Below are positions 22,826-35,420 of a stretch of DNA of 64,000 nt, one piece after another; positions within the stretch are counted from its first letter, which is position 1, and the number at the start of each line of letters is the position of its first letter. The notes under the pieces were generated by a model. It had not been told where the DNA came from, did not search any database, and saw nothing but the letters and a program-made list of their open reading frames with translations. The position numbers were made by a program, and so were the translations under genes. This DNA comes from Miscanthus floridulus (Eukaryota; Streptophyta; Magnoliopsida; Poales; Poaceae), in the NCBI RefSeq assembly GCF_019320115.1, contig NC_089593.1:37085835-37149834 (forward strand), written 5' to 3'.

Positions 22826-25035
22826 AATCATTTCATAATAACCAAGCTCATATTCCAGGATAATTAAGCTAGTTATTCATTTAGTGATAATTAAGCATGA
22901 TGGTAGAGGAGAGGGGGGAGCTAGGACTTGCTTTTGCTGCTGGCTCCTTCGGCACGTTCTCGTAATCTGGGTCTTCGCTTTCCCGGTAGTCACCGTTGTC
23001 TGTTGAGGTAGCTATTGAATAATACTACTGCCGGACACAAAAGAAAAGAGGAAAAGCAAACATAGAACAATATGGTGGTACCAGGATGAATGCAAAGAGC
23101 TAGATTTTAGATGAATTTTAGAAGTGGTTCCATGTAAAAAGGAGCTAGAATGCGAAAGTTATGCATTTTAGAAGTTTATTCTATAGCTACTTATCTAGAT
23201 AAAAATTTACATGTATTTTCTGGTGCATGAAAATAGGTGCAAACTATATGATTAAACTCCATAATGCATCTAGTTTATTTACAAATTTTCTGGGAAATTT
23301 TCTAAGCTAGGAAAATAGGTTTATCGCCTTCTATGTACACTCACTGGGTGTACCTCTAGCAATTACTAATACGTACCCTGGTGTGTGTGACGTGCGTGTG
23401 TCTGTGACAGGTGGGGCCAGGGCGGTGATGGTGTCAGTACTGTGGCCCATGTGTCAGAGGAGAAAGGAGGGGGAGGGAGGTGACGGTCGGTAACGGGGTA
23501 ACGGCAACGCCGTTAGCACCCGGTCCTGCTATCAGCAAGAGAAGAGGGGGGAGAAAGAGAACGACGGCCGGACGGAGGTGGCCGTCATGGCAGCGGAGCG
23601 GGGAGGGGTGCCGAGCTAGCTGGAGTTAGGCTCACCGGTGGCGCTAGCGCTCAGGGATGGTGGTGGATGGGTGTACGGTGTGTAGGAGGCCACGCCGCAG
23701 TCGGTGGTGAGGTCACCGACGGCAATGGGCACCTGTGGTGGTGGTCGTGGCTCGCCGAAGGGAATGTGGTGGCACCGCGTGATGGAAATGGCCCTAGAGG
23801 CCCAATATCTATCAACTATCTACGTGATCGTGAGCGTGAATGAGTGTTGAGTGTAGCGGGATACTGTGGTGCTCAGTCGAGCCTTGCCGTCGGCTAGCCG
23901 GTGGCCATGGCGGCTCGGCGGGGCGCGGTGCACGGTGGCAGCGCAACACAAAAGGAGGGAAGGACAACTTGGTGGAGGAGGTGGAGAAGGAGCTCTGGAG
24001 CTTACCTGTCACTCCAATCGGCCAGTTGCACAGTAGAGAAGGAGAAGAAGGGAGGTGGCTTCAATGGCGCCGGCGACTCCCGATTTGGGGGAAATCGGGG
24101 TAGAGCAAGGATGGAGAGGAAAGAGGGGAAAAGGAGGGGGATATGGGGTGTTCCCGCTCATGGCGGTGCTGGTGGTGGAGAGGGCGAGGCCAGAGTGGTA
24201 CTGGCTGGGCCTATTTATAGGTCGGCCATGTCGGTTCCAGCGGCGAGATATTTCTCGCCTACCGAGCTCACCCAAGGCGTGCGCATGTGCCCATTCCGCT
24301 AGGTCGGTTCGCCACAGTGCGGGCTTGCCCACGCGTGTGGTCGAGAGAGCTCGGGCTCGTCCATGGTGGTACGACGGGTGTGTTCGCCACCACATGTCAA
24401 GGGAGCTGCAGTGAGGGAGAGAGGAGGGGGGGGGAGGTGGAGTGGGGCGAAGGTGGGGCCAGAAAAGATCGCGAGAGCATCCCGGTGCTCTTTACTACGC
24501 CGGGGCGAGGCAGTGGCGGTAGGGCCAGGGAGCTTGGGCGGCGACGCGGTATTCGCATCATCGGCCTGAGGTAGACGACGGCCTTGACGGGGTGGCCACA
24601 TGCGCCAGCGAGAGAGGGAGAAGGGAGAGGAGGCGGGCGTAGGTTTGGGTCGGGCCACGGCAACAGGCCGGCCCAGCGCGGGAGAGTGAGGGTTAGGAGA
24701 AGAGGAGGAGAGGAGATGGGCTGCTGCTGCTGCTGTGGGCCGAGAGGAGTGCTCATTTCTCATTTTTATTTCCTTTTTCTTTTTCCTAGATTACCTACAC
24801 GACGTTTGAATGCAATTTTAAATCAAATTTGAATATGAATGCATGCAACCACCATATATTTAACAAGCAATCAAACACTCAAGCACAGAATTCTACACAT
24901 ATAATTTTATTTCTATGTTGGCCTATTTATACTAATACCTAGGTTAATTAATTATATATGTTGGTTCCTATGCAAAGTTTTAAAAAGTTCAAAAATTTTA
25001 GTGGTTTTTAAACTTCAAAATTTCAGGGTGTTACA
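22826..25035 (-). mobile_element. Ty3/gypsy (Tekay/Del-like) LTR, minus orientation, truncated
   Basis: On the minus strand it starts TGTAACACCCTGAAATTTTG at 25035, the usual start of long grass Tekay/Del LTRs. An AT-rich U3 and a GC-rich stretch (24700-23400) follow, then GACAACGGTGACTACCGGG at about 23000. The open frames in the GC-rich part show no protein family and are treated as non-coding. The far end is cut by the LINE 3' end at 22825; no primer site is seen. Confidence 0.6.
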
Positions 25036-26655
25036 AGTATTGTCATTAATTATCAAAACCCAAATAGGGGTCTAGATGCTTTCTTCTCCTAGATATGAAA
25101 AATCAACTAGATGCTAATTGAAATACAAGAATTTAAATCTAGTTATCTAACATGGGGTCAAAATTTAGGTCCATAATCTTCACTAGCCCATTTGGCTTTG
25201 ACATGATCCAATGTGACGTATCCTCTTAATATACATTGTAAGTATGCTAAGTCTCCAACTTCTCCAAATTACCGTGGAATCTACTTCTCCTTTGGGATCA
25301 AAATCTTTTTGATGCCTTTCATGGTTGATGTAAAATCTTTGGGCACCAAAATTAGCTTAGTTTACTTCCTTTTATCTTGCTTCTTGACATTGTGAACCAC
25401 TACCTTATTATTTTTCTTCTCGACTCTAATTCCCCTAAACCCCTGTTACTACCTCCCTCCACTGCCATGTCTATTCGCTAGTCACTGGCTCTCGGGGGCC
25501 AAAAAAAATAATTAAATCATCCACAATGAATGTGTATTCGCAAGTAGAGAACAAATTACTTGGTTATTTCCATGCAATTATTTCGTCAAACAAGGAGCAA
25601 GGAAACGGTGATAACTTATAAAAGGTCCATGGTGCTTATACACACTTTGATGCATGCAGGTCAACCAGCTATATTCAGCGAGAGGATCAGGAAAATCCAA
25701 GACACTGTGTCTTGGACTCTCGAGCATGGTCGGATCCTGAGCCTATGAACCTCCCCAGTATTCAATCAAATCGTAGGGCTCTTAGATATGGAAACAAGAA
25801 CTTTTAAGCAGTTTTCTAATCTTCGTCTTAAGAGCCACTGGAATCTTGACACTGATCCCCGGGAGGCTGACTTGGAATCCCAATGACCAAATCTTTGACA
25901 ACTCAAGTCAATTGCATGGTGTAGGGATTTGAATATTGAATACAGGGATGCCACATATATAATCGATTATATATAATTCCGAGAGTTGCAGCACAAGCTA
26001 GAAGCCTAGAACTCTTAATTGTATTGTCTTGGAGAGGACCCGGCTTTTCCTTTGGATCTAACGAAGCCATCAGTGAACATTTTTTTTCTTTTGCGCGAAA
26101 TGGAGTGCAGCTGAAGGAGACAATAAGCACACTGTTCTAAGTAAAGAAGTGTATCTGAAGTAAACAGTTCACATTAGATTAGCTGTTCGTCTCGCAATCT
26201 TATATATTCACTTCACAGTTCCCAGAAGTTCTTAATGGCATGACATTAAGAAATCAAAGCGTTTTCCCCTCCTTGTTGCTTATTCGGTGATTGAGTAACT
26301 TATTTTGCATACATACTATGAGAACATAGATATATATATGTAGCTGATGTGGTTTAGAATGCTGAACAATGAAGGTATGTCAGTACAAGAAATCCAAATT
26401 AGCTTTAGTGCCGAAAACTACCAAGGAAACAAATCCTAGCAAGGAACTGTCAAGCAAAATCCGCCAAAGATAGAGCATAAGGGAAATACACATTAAGTCA
26501 AAACGAGGTGCAAGTAGTTCCAGATTCCAATATTCTAGGTCACGTTGGATGACCCCAGCTTGTAGTAATAATGAACAAATACATATGTAACGTATCACAT
26601 ATATCAGGTACTTATCTCGAGCATCCACAGTTGATATATGCCGCCAGTATCATGC
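25036..26655. other. intergenic or decayed element sequence
   Basis: The first 50 bases (TCATTAATTATCAAAACCCAAATAGGGG) resemble copia LTR ends of the SIRE type. The rest shows no ORF above about 80 codons, no domain and no terminal repeats that I can recognise. Confidence 0.3.
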
Positions 26656-27874
26656 ATGCACTACTGGAAAGCAGAAATTCCCCGACAGTGCAATTACCGT
26701 CAGGAAAATAGAAAATACCATCAGGAAAATGTAAATTCAATTTCCCTGACGGTACACCGCCAGGGAATAATCATCAGGGCTAGCTCGACAGGGAAATACA
26801 TAAATGTCTGACGGTGCACCGTTAGGGAAATTGATCTTGATTTTCCTGTCGGTTCTAAACCATTAGGCTAATCGTACACCGTCAGGGATAGAGGTTATGT
26901 TCTGACGGTCCGTCACCGACAGGAAATCGTACATCACCAACAGGATAATTATTTAACCTGACGGTAAAAAACGACAGAATAAAAGTGTAGTTATCCTATC
27001 TGTTGAGTAACCGTAAAAAAAATTGCACTTTCCCTGTCGGTATCGATTTTTCCCTATCGACTTACAACGGTCAAGAATTTGTTTTCCCGTCGGTGTTAAA
27101 CCGCCGAGGAAATTATGACCCACAGGACAATGATATACATCTAATGAATGCAATAGCATTTTCTATACATTTCAAAAAACAATATATTTAATATCATTTG
27201 CAAAGAAAATACATAATTATTTTAAATATAGTTTGAATCCAATAAATATAACATGAATCCAATACATACAAAGATGTCTTGCATCACCATACCGAAATAC
27301 ATAATACATCTAAACATTTGACAGCCGTCTACCCAAAACAACTTCTCCAAATATTTAGCATCAGCATAACAAGCTCTTGCACAACCATGAGTACGTACGC
27401 ATTTACTACCAGCAGAGTACAGGACGAAGCAACGGCGTCAGCCTCGCCATTGTCGTTGCAACCCCACATCTCCCTGGTATTGATGCTCCAGCTTGTCTAT
27501 CAGTTACCACACTAATGTTTTGTAGAGGGTCTGCATAATAATAATAGCAGTCAACAAGTTTACCAATAAACTAAGCAAAATCACAAAAAGCACAATGACA
27601 TTCAGACAAGTAAAATGCGACATGTTGCATCCATTTTCAGACAATGCACAATGACATTCAGTTTTCAAAAGAAAAAAAACATGCAGCACTCTCAGGTTAT
27701 GTGAACTACAAACTCCTGCTGAAAATTTGTGAACTGCAGCATTCATGAGGGTTGCTACATCTCGCACAGAAATTGCAAACATGTATGTACAGCTACAGGC
27801 TACATGTACGAATGATCTAGGTTCTGGGTCATTTTCATCCCACTCTCACACACAACTACACAAAATAAACTTAC

Positions 27875-27934
27875 CAGGTCAGTAACATATTCAGCGGCAA
27901 TGTCCTTCACAAGTGCAACAGTTTCTGGAAGTGG
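27875..27934 (-). pseudogene. TAF13: captured exon of TAF13 (TFIID subunit, histone-fold)
   Basis: A 60-bp segment is bounded by a canonical acceptor (TTTTGCAG) and donor (GTAAGTTT) and reads PLPETVALVKDIAAEYVTDL. This is very close to the histone-fold start of plant TAF13, which has PLPE(T/S)VALVEDIVVEYVTDL at this place. TAF13 pairs with TAF11 in the general transcription factor TFIID. I see neither the preceding MYGFGDD exon nor the following HKA... exon, so only one exon (or very few) with intact splice sites was carried into the CACTA element. The E-to-K and VV-to-AA changes suggest drift. Confidence 0.7.
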
Positions 27935-28639
27935 CTGCAAAATCAAGAACACCACATATGAGCAAATAACAACATCTTTTATTATCACTTACAATGTAAA
28001 TTACTACTCTGAACTATATAGGATTATTGTTTGCAGTATATCCTTAATAAAAGAACACAAGAATAAATTAAGGAACTAAACATGAAATTATTCTATCTAT
28101 ATGAACTTCTAATGTTATTAGCCTTAGCAAACACTGACAAATTTCTATCAACATCTTAGTAAAGCTGATGTCACTTTAAAGCCATTGTGCATTCACATTT
28201 TACTCAGATCATGGAGCAAGATCTCAACCTACATAAATCCTGATCCTGATTTTTTAAGTAATCGATCCATCCTCTATATCTTAATCTCAACAAACCATGC
28301 TTAATCTAAAAGTTGCAAGATGAATGATTTTAGGATGTAATGTTGCAGCAGCTAGCCTCTGCACTAATTCATGGTTCTGAAACTAAAATATAGTCCTTGT
28401 GTACAAAGAATGAGTTATTCAATGATGCTTATTATGGAAACTAGAAAAGGACGAAATAATCTTGGCCCATTAGTTAATTACCTTGTGGAGATGATACATG
28501 CATTTATTCAACATGATCTGAAAACCCATGTTGCTCCGCTTCTCCCAATCACGTTCTAGCACTCCTCTCTAGTCCAGTCACATGCTAGCACTAGATCCGT
28601 GCATATGAAAAATCTAAGCTACTCTGCTCCAAATCATCA

Positions 28640-29290
28640 GCTAGCACTAGGTCAGAGAAGGTATTGAGGAGAGCTAGCACTAGAACAGAGAAGATATTCA
28701 TATTGAGATACTAGATTCACTCTAGTCCCTAGAAATAAACCTCGTTGGGCATGAGAAGGGAGAGGTAGCACAATGCACCTTTTGCTTGTGCTTCTTGTGG
28801 CCGACGCGAGAGGGCGCTGCCATCGTCTCCTGCATGCGGCCACCGCGGAGGGGTGTCGGGGCCGATGCAGGCTTCACCGGCACCAGATCTCCTGAGAGGG
28901 AGCGGCGAGGTTCGTGTGGCAACCTGGCAGGAGTAGCAGCGCTGCAACGAGAGGAAGGGGCGGTGATGAGATCTAGCGTGCGGCGCTGGGAAGAGGGGTC
29001 GTTGGGCCAAAGGAACCGAGGAAGCTGCTGCTGCCCTCGATGCAAGGATGGGGAGAAGGGAAAAGGAGGCGCAGCAGGGGACGCAGGTCTTGCTGGAGTA
29101 CAGGAGGAGACGGAGGGGCACCCCGGGCTCTACGCCGCCGCCAGAGATGCCGTGCCATCGGGCGCAGTCGGAATCTTAGAGGGGCCTCGCCACCGCGCGT
29201 GAGAGAGAGTAGTGCAGCGTGGTGCGGCGCGACTGAGGGAGGGGGAGAGGGAAACGAGAGAGGGAGGAAGAGGATATATAGTCTAGGGTT
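28640..29290 (-). other. GC-rich promoter and first-exon-like segment inside the CACTA element
   Basis: On the minus strand a TATATAT box (29280-29274) is followed by a CT-rich leader and about 500 bp of GC-rich sequence with several overlapping open frames. Each is rich in Arg, Pro and Ser, and none has a recognisable domain. It has the look of a captured gene 5' end. It could provide the promoter for a chimeric transcript into the TAF13 exon downstream. The gene of origin is not recognised. Confidence 0.4.
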
Positions 29291-31652
29291 TTTTTAGGTG
29301 GTCCGATTTGAGCCGAAGGTCTGCATGGGCTGAATTGCTATACAATATAAATGAAATAATACAATTAAATATTTCCTTTTCCTTTTATTTTAGAATAAAA
29401 ATACTACAACTTAAACTACATGTCCTATCTAACAATGTCCAAGAATTAGTAGAAAATAAATATATGTAAGAAGGCATGCTCTATTTGAGCTCACATTCTA
29501 AAATCGATGGAAAAATTAAGTATTTTGCTGAACATTGCTCAAACTACTATTTTGGCAACTCCAACGAAAAAAATTAATAATATCATAAAGTGCTCTAAAA
29601 ATTCTAAGAATTGGTACAGGCACATAATGTGAGTGTATAAGCTTTACATAAAATTTTAAATCATTTTAACAAAGAAGTACTATACGTTGTTCACAAATGG
29701 ACACATCTCTCACATAGTTTCTTATAACCATGTGAGAGATGTACCATTTGTGAGCAATGTATGGCTCCTCTTTTTCAAAAACATTTGAAATTTTTATTGG
29801 AACATTGTACACCAAAAACATATTGTCATGCAAGTTTGTAGGATTTTCTAACAATGTTTCAAATTATTACAATTATTTTATGTTAATTTGGAGATAGAAG
29901 GATGAATTATCCATAGCAAAACAAATGATTATTTTAATCCATCTCTGGATATGGCCTAGAATAAAACATATGAGCATAAATATAAATTTAGAATTTTTTT
30001 GGAATCTTATTGGAGGTACCCATTGTTCAATTTGGAATTTTTTTTATAAGTGCGTAGAAATTGATTTAGACTAAGAAAATATAAAATCGGTTCCAAAAAT
30101 TTTGAAACTTCAACACAACAGTATGTATGTAGCCTATTTTATATACAAAGATGTTTGAGTATGAAAGACATTTTATAATGGTTGTTTCACAAGATGCTTT
30201 CTCTATATACATGATTAGAAAATAAACATATGCAAAAGAACCAAGAAATAATAATTGGTATCCAAACAAATATTGTTAACCGGTACATCACGATTTTAGA
30301 TATAACTAGGAAAAAGAAACATATCATTTGGAGTTAGCATGAGGGAGAAAGACTAGTTATAAAATTTCACCGTAGATTAAAAGGAGAAAACATTTTGTTC
30401 ATGTTCTTGAGTTTCTAGTATTTTTTAGTGTGTTTTCCCAGAAACCATCAAGATAATTCTATTTACCCTGACGGTTTATGCAATAATCGTAAAAAATACG
30501 AAACCGTCAAGGAATTAGGAATTTCCCTGATGGTTATCTAATTACCTTGACGGTTATGTGCACTCACAAGTTAATTAAGAATTTCCCTGACGGTTATTTA
30601 ATTTCCCTATGTGTTTTTTAAAAACCGTCAAGGTAATTCTATTTACCCTGACGGTTTATGCAATAATCGTCAAAAAAAATGCGAAACCGTGATTTCAAGT
30701 TTCCAGTAGTGATGATTTATATGAACAAATATATACTACTAGCAGTAATCTATTATATAAGCACCTATGTCAACATACTCCACACGAGTGGTCCTAGATC
30801 ACACACGCAAATCATATTCCTTCAGATCCAAAATTTTAAGTCGTTTTTATCTTTGTCCTATGACAACTTATATTATATCTCCTACAACTAAAAAGAATAA
30901 AGTGTAGACATTTTTTTGTGCGACATTTATTTTGGTTCGTCCGTCTGTCCACGCCTGCGATCCCACGACATCTCCCGCATGTTGCGTCCTTTGGTGCGAT
31001 TCTCCTTGATTGAATATTGACTGTCATGTGATAGAGGAATCACGGCAAAATAGAAAGTAGAAAATTATTGTGCTATCCATATACACATTGCATGTTTGCA
31101 TGCACCAGCATATATGGCAACGAACAAAAGGAAAGAGAATTAACACAGAAGGAAAGAGAATTAAGACAAAAGGAACCTCTTTGTATTTCTGAGAACCTTG
31201 TCAAATCTGCCTACATTTAATTACTTCTCCTCTTTGCATTTGCAAGAGGGACAACTTTTTCCTCATTTCATTTGGTTTCACGCTCATGTGTTCCATCGTC
31301 CTCGCTTGTTGTTTCTTGCTAAAATTGCCCTTGAGTCTATTCATTTTGAATCATTTTCTCATATTTTAATTAAACTACAAATTTTTTAATTAGGATACGA
31401 GGTAAGACATGCAAATAGATATTTTAAAACTACATGTAGAGTCTAAAGAACTTAATAAATAAATTCTTCTAGAGGCAATACAAATTCTCTCTAATCTTTC
31501 ATTTGGTGTAGTTAGTGTTATCATAGTACCTACATGTATTCATGGGAAATAAATCGTGGACAAAACATTGATACTTTTTGGTGCGACAATCCAATATGGG
31601 TCCATCGTCCTACCAATATCCTTGAGGCAGATCACATAAAGGATGAGAATCC

Positions 31653-31866
31653 CTCTATGAGATTGCTCACAGGAGACTCAAACTTATATCTGATCATGGT
31701 AATGTTGAATTGCTTTGCATCAAAAGCATCGGCAATAATAAACAGGGACATAGGTTTTAGTATGCATAGTGGAGGAAAACTCAACCTTGGCCTTCTCAGC
31801 AGCTTTTTTGAACCTTTACAGTGCTAATTTGTTCTTACTTAGATAGTCAAGAGGTGCACCATAAAA
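31653..31866 (-). pseudogene. mitochondrial HSP70 fragment, copy 1
   Basis: Read on the minus strand: DYLSKNKLAL, a stop, RFKKAAEKAKVEFSSTMHT, then ADAFDAKQFNITMIRYKFES and PVSNLIE. This follows the mitochondrial HSP70 nucleotide-binding domain over about 65 residues (family text D/LSKDKLALQRL, EAAEKAKIELSS, ITADASGAKH, NITLTRSKFE, LIE). HSP70 drives import and folding of matrix proteins. The fragment has an in-frame stop where the family has Gln and a frame change near SSTMHT. No start, promoter or other HSP70 exons were found. It is a captured, non-functional piece. Confidence 0.75.
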
Positions 31867-32640
31867 CTCCTATACAACTAAAAAGAACAAAGTGTGGATA
31901 TTTTTTGGTGCGATATTTGTTTTAGTTCGTCCGTCTGTCCACGCCTGCGATCCCATGACATCTCCCGCATGCTGCGTCATTTGGTGTGATTCTCCTTAAT
32001 TGAATATTACCTATCATGTGATAGAGGAATCACGACAAAATAGGAAGTAGAAAATTATTGTGCTATCTATATACACATTGCATGTTTGCATGCACTAGCA
32101 TACATGGCAACAAGCAAAAGGAAAGAGAATTAACATAGAAGGAAAGAGAATTAAGACAAAATGAGCCTCTTTGTGTTTCTGAGAACCTTACCAAATCTGT
32201 CTACATTTAGTTACTTCCCCTCTTTGCATTTACAAAATGGACAACTTTTCCCCCTTTCATTTGGTTTTACGCTCACGTGTTCCATCGCCCTCGCTTGTTG
32301 TTTCTTGTTGAAATTGCCCTTGGTTCTGTTCATTTTGAATCATTTTTCCATATTCTAATTAAACTATAAAATTTTGAATTAGGATACGAGGTAAGACATG
32401 CAAACAGATATTTCAAAACTACCTGTAGAGTCCAAAGAACTTAATAAATAAATCCTTCTGGAGGCAATGCAGATTCTCTCTAATCTTTCATTTGATGTAG
32501 TTAGTGTTATCATAGTACGCACATGTATTCATGGGAAATAAATCGTGGACAAAACGTGGACACTTTTTGTTGCGACATTCCAACATGGGTCCATCTTTCT
32601 GCCAATATCCTTGAGGCAGATCACATAAAGGATGAAAGTC

Positions 32641-32854
32641 CCTCTATGAGATTGCTCACAAAAGACTCAAACTTATATCTGATCATGGTAATATTGAATT
32701 GCTTTGCATCAAAAGCATCGGCAATGATAAACGGGGACATAGGTTTTAGTATGCATAGTGGAGGAAAACTCAACCTTAGCCTTCTCAGTAGCTTTTTTGA
32801 GCCTTTGTAGTGCTACTTGTCCTTACTCAGATAGTCAAGAGGTGCACCATAAAA
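32641..32854 (-). pseudogene. mitochondrial HSP70 fragment, copy 2
   Basis: The same segment as in copy 1, 988 bp downstream. Here the Gln codon (CAA) of ALQRLKKATEKAKVE is kept where copy 1 has TAA. However, one base is missing just before it (GACAAG-TAGCACTA), so the frame breaks at another place. The two copies therefore decayed independently after the tandem duplication. Confidence 0.75.
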
Positions 32855-33627
32855 TTATGCATCACTAAGAAAAGTGTCACCATTGTTTGCCTTGACCTAA
32901 AAAATGTGTCAAAATTAAGAATTACAACACCTAATTCAATATCTTGGAACAGACACTCAAGTGGATACCTTATTCTACAATATATATCTGTGTGGAATAG
33001 TTCTAAAGCCACACATATTTATACGGTGAGTATAACATACTTTATTTTAAAATTTTGAGAGATTTTTTAAGACACGCAGTATTATCCATGTGACAGACAC
33101 TAATATTTACATATATATACTCGAAACTGTGTGTACATGATTATATGGAGATGCAGCGAAACTTATTCATAGATTTATTGGCGCATAAAATAAATGGATA
33201 TCGAAGAATTCTTTCTACCGATATAAAATATTATCTTAGCCATATCACGAAAAAGTCTATACAGTAGAGTTTGTGAGCCTACGATGCCACACTCTCTGTA
33301 ACTGTGTTAATTTCACGAACTTTGCTTTTTGAATTAAAGTCACTTTAATGTCGGTATTTAATTTAACAGTATTATAATCTTATCGTGCGATCCGTGTATT
33401 TTTAGTACAAAAGATTTAGTTATCCCGTGGCAACACACGGGCATGCTACCTAGTAACATTAATAGATCTATAAAAAATACAGAAACATATATACAACGTC
33501 AAACTAGCCAGGTTGATTAGATACACTACAAAATAATACATATTAGTCGTGCATCTACTTGATATTGTATATATTAATATTATTTTACTCATTTTTCAAT
33601 AAATTCGATTTAAATTGACAAGCTTAA

Positions 33628-35061
33628 ACAATAGTCTATAGTTATATACACAGGGAAATGTTGTCTCGCTCAGGCCCCCGCGTCGCTCTCCCCTGGGGGC
33701 GACTCGGGCGGCGCCCTCCCCCACCCTCGTCGGGCCCCTCCGGTGCGCCTACCCGGTCTGGCCGCCGCTAGAACTCGACGCCAGAGGCCCGGCGGCGGGC
33801 AAGGACGGTGGCGGCCGGGCTTCTCCTTCCTACTTTCATCTCTCCCGCGAGGCTCCTCAACGTGCTTTTCGGTTGGTGCTGGTTTCCGGCGTGATTCTTC
33901 ACGTTGTGCCTTGCCCAGCAACTTCTCCGGCACTAGGGCGGGTGGATCCTTCCTCCCCCGCCAAGATCTGCTCTCCCCCGCCCAGGCTCTACCCTGCCCC
34001 GGATCTGCTCTCCCACGGGGATCCTTGGCGTGCTCTTCCGGGGGGGGTGGCTAGGCCAGTGTCTCTCCCGGTCCGGGGTGCGGGAGGATCCAGCATCCCC
34101 CACCCGAATATGCCCTCTCCGGGCGTCTTGTGCCGGCACGGGTCAGTGGTGGTGCTCTCTGGCCTCCACCGGCGTCGGGTGGGGCGGCCCGGTCCGCGAC
34201 GCCCTTTGGGCCTAGTGGGGCCGGGAACAGATGTGGCAGTGGTGGTCGGCCTTGGCTTTCTTGGTCGGGGCCGGCACTCCTCTACTGGAGCCGGAGTGCT
34301 GATGGTGGAAATTCGTAACGGGGGCTGCTGGAGGTGTTGCGCGGTGGGGTTTGATGCTGGGACTGCTTGGGGCAAGGGTCGGGACGGTGGTGGGCTGTGT
34401 GACTGTGGGCTTCTTCTGATCCCAGGCCTCTTCTCCCCGCCACCTACCATCCTTGTGCTCGGGCTGGTTCCTAGGGTCAGGCTACCTCTGTGGGACTCTA
34501 GCGGCGGCAGGTGTGGAGGAGGCATAAGGTCGGGGCGAAAGCTTAGACGACGGCGTCTGCAGACGTCGTGCCCTCCTTGGAGGCGTCTTTTACTACCTCT
34601 CCTCCTATCGCACTGGATTTTGTAGGTGAAAACCATCCGTCGTCTGGCTAGCTTGTCGACGCAATTGATGTCGTTTCCTTCTGGAAGGCTTTGCTAGGCG
34701 ATCCAGTATCCGCTGTGGACCTCCTACCGTCTGTCATGGCATTTCCCCTGCGGTGATGGTGCTCGGTGCTCCCAAGGTGATGGTGTAGGATACTCCAAGT
34801 TGTCTACTCTAGTCGAGGTGTCTTAGTTGGGTTTTCCCTTCTCCGGCCAAGTTGTTGTTAGTTGGGTAGATTTTAACTAAGCTGCAAGTGGTGGTGTGAG
34901 TTGTGATAGCTGTTCCAAAGTTGTACAGGATGAGTAGGGACTCTCCTCAGTTGTATGGTTTTTTTGGCTCAGTTTTCATTCAAAAAATGGGGCTGGCATT
35001 TGCCTTCTTTCTTTCTTCGTCTAAATCGCGGCAAAGCTTTTGCCGTCCTTTCTAAAAAATA
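33628..35061 (+). mobile_element. LINE-derived non-autonomous retroposon, 1.43 kb
   Basis: Flanked by an 11-bp direct repeat GACAAGCTTAA (33617-33627 and 35062-35072). The 5' half is GC-rich (CCCCCGCGTCGC...GGGCGACTCGGGCGG) and resembles the 5' UTR of grass L1 elements. The 3' end GCGGCAAAGCTTTTGCCGTCC plus a short A-run resembles grass L1 3' ends. No RT or endonuclease is encoded. The open frames in the GC-rich half (to 250 codons) overlap on both strands and show no domain. About 30 bases of AT-rich sequence stand between the left repeat and the GC-rich start. Confidence 0.65.
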
Positions 35062-35072
35062 GACAAGCTTAA

Positions 35073-35420
35073 TAACTAAGAAAAAAACTAAAATGACTTA
35101 TAATTTAGAACGTAGAAAGTACATCGTATAAACAATCACATTTTAAGAGGTGCAGGGTTAGAGTACCATAATCTGCACTCAACACAATAGCAAAAAAATT
35201 AAAGGACATATAATTAAGTACATTGATCAAAGATATTACAGATGAACCGCTGTTGGTTTTGCCAACGTCCAAGGTCAAAGCCTCAAAGGTCACAAAGAAT
35301 ATGGATCAACACAAAACCCTAGTGCACTAAATGGAGCTTTTATTAGCTCAAACCTTAAGCCTACATTAGGCTCCCTACTAAACCCCAGGAGCTAGCTGGG
35401 GAGGCATCCATCTTCCAGCC
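35073..35420. other. upstream region of the GT47 gene
   Basis: No ORF or repeat was recognised. The last 100 bases are the likely promoter-proximal/5' UTR region of the gene at 35421. No clear TATA box is seen. Confidence 0.3.

Larger units (their letters stand above)
26659..30711. mobile_element. complete non-autonomous CACTA element, 4,053 bp
   Basis: The ends are CACTACTGGAAA (26659) and TTTCCAGTAGTG (30711), perfect 12-bp inverted ends. The 3-bp target duplication ATG lies at 26656-26658 and 30712-30714. CCCTGACGGT / ACCGTCAGGG subterminal repeats are dense at 26690-27120 and 30440-30690. No transposase can be read, so it needs a partner element. Inside are a TAF13 exon and a GC-rich promoter/first-exon-like segment, both on the minus strand. 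Confidence 0.9.
30881..32857 (+). repeat. two tandem copies of a ~990-bp unit
   Basis: 30881-31870 and 31871-32857 align end to end, from TACAACTAAAAAGAA(T/C)AAAGTG to GAGGTGCACCATAAAA. There are scattered substitutions and small indels. Each copy contains one mitochondrial HSP70 fragment on the minus strand. Confidence 0.9.
30749..33453 (+). mobile_element. probable non-autonomous Helitron
   Basis: The 3' end has CCCGTG-GCAACA-CACGGG (33424-33441), a 6-bp-stem hairpin, followed 8 bases later by CTAG at 33450-33453 and then T. This is the Helitron terminus. A plausible 5' end is TCTATTATATAAG at 30749, preceded by A, giving an A/T insertion site. No Rep/helicase is encoded. Most of the interior is a tandem duplication carrying HSP70 fragments. 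The 3' end is well supported, the 5' end less so. Confidence 0.6.

Noticed and set aside
23840..24763. Gly/Arg-rich frames near a TATA-like word
   Set aside because: They lie in the GC-rich part of a gypsy LTR and have no recognisable protein text.
28371..28559. 62-codon plus-strand frame (VNYLVEMIHAFIQHDLKTH) as a captured exon
   Set aside because: No splice sites in the right places and no family match I could defend; a minus-strand exon ending at a CACAAG/GTAATT donor is equally possible.
33873..34636. 250- and 215-codon frames in the GC-rich segment
   Set aside because: Opposite-strand open frames without a domain inside a LINE-derived retroposon 5' region.
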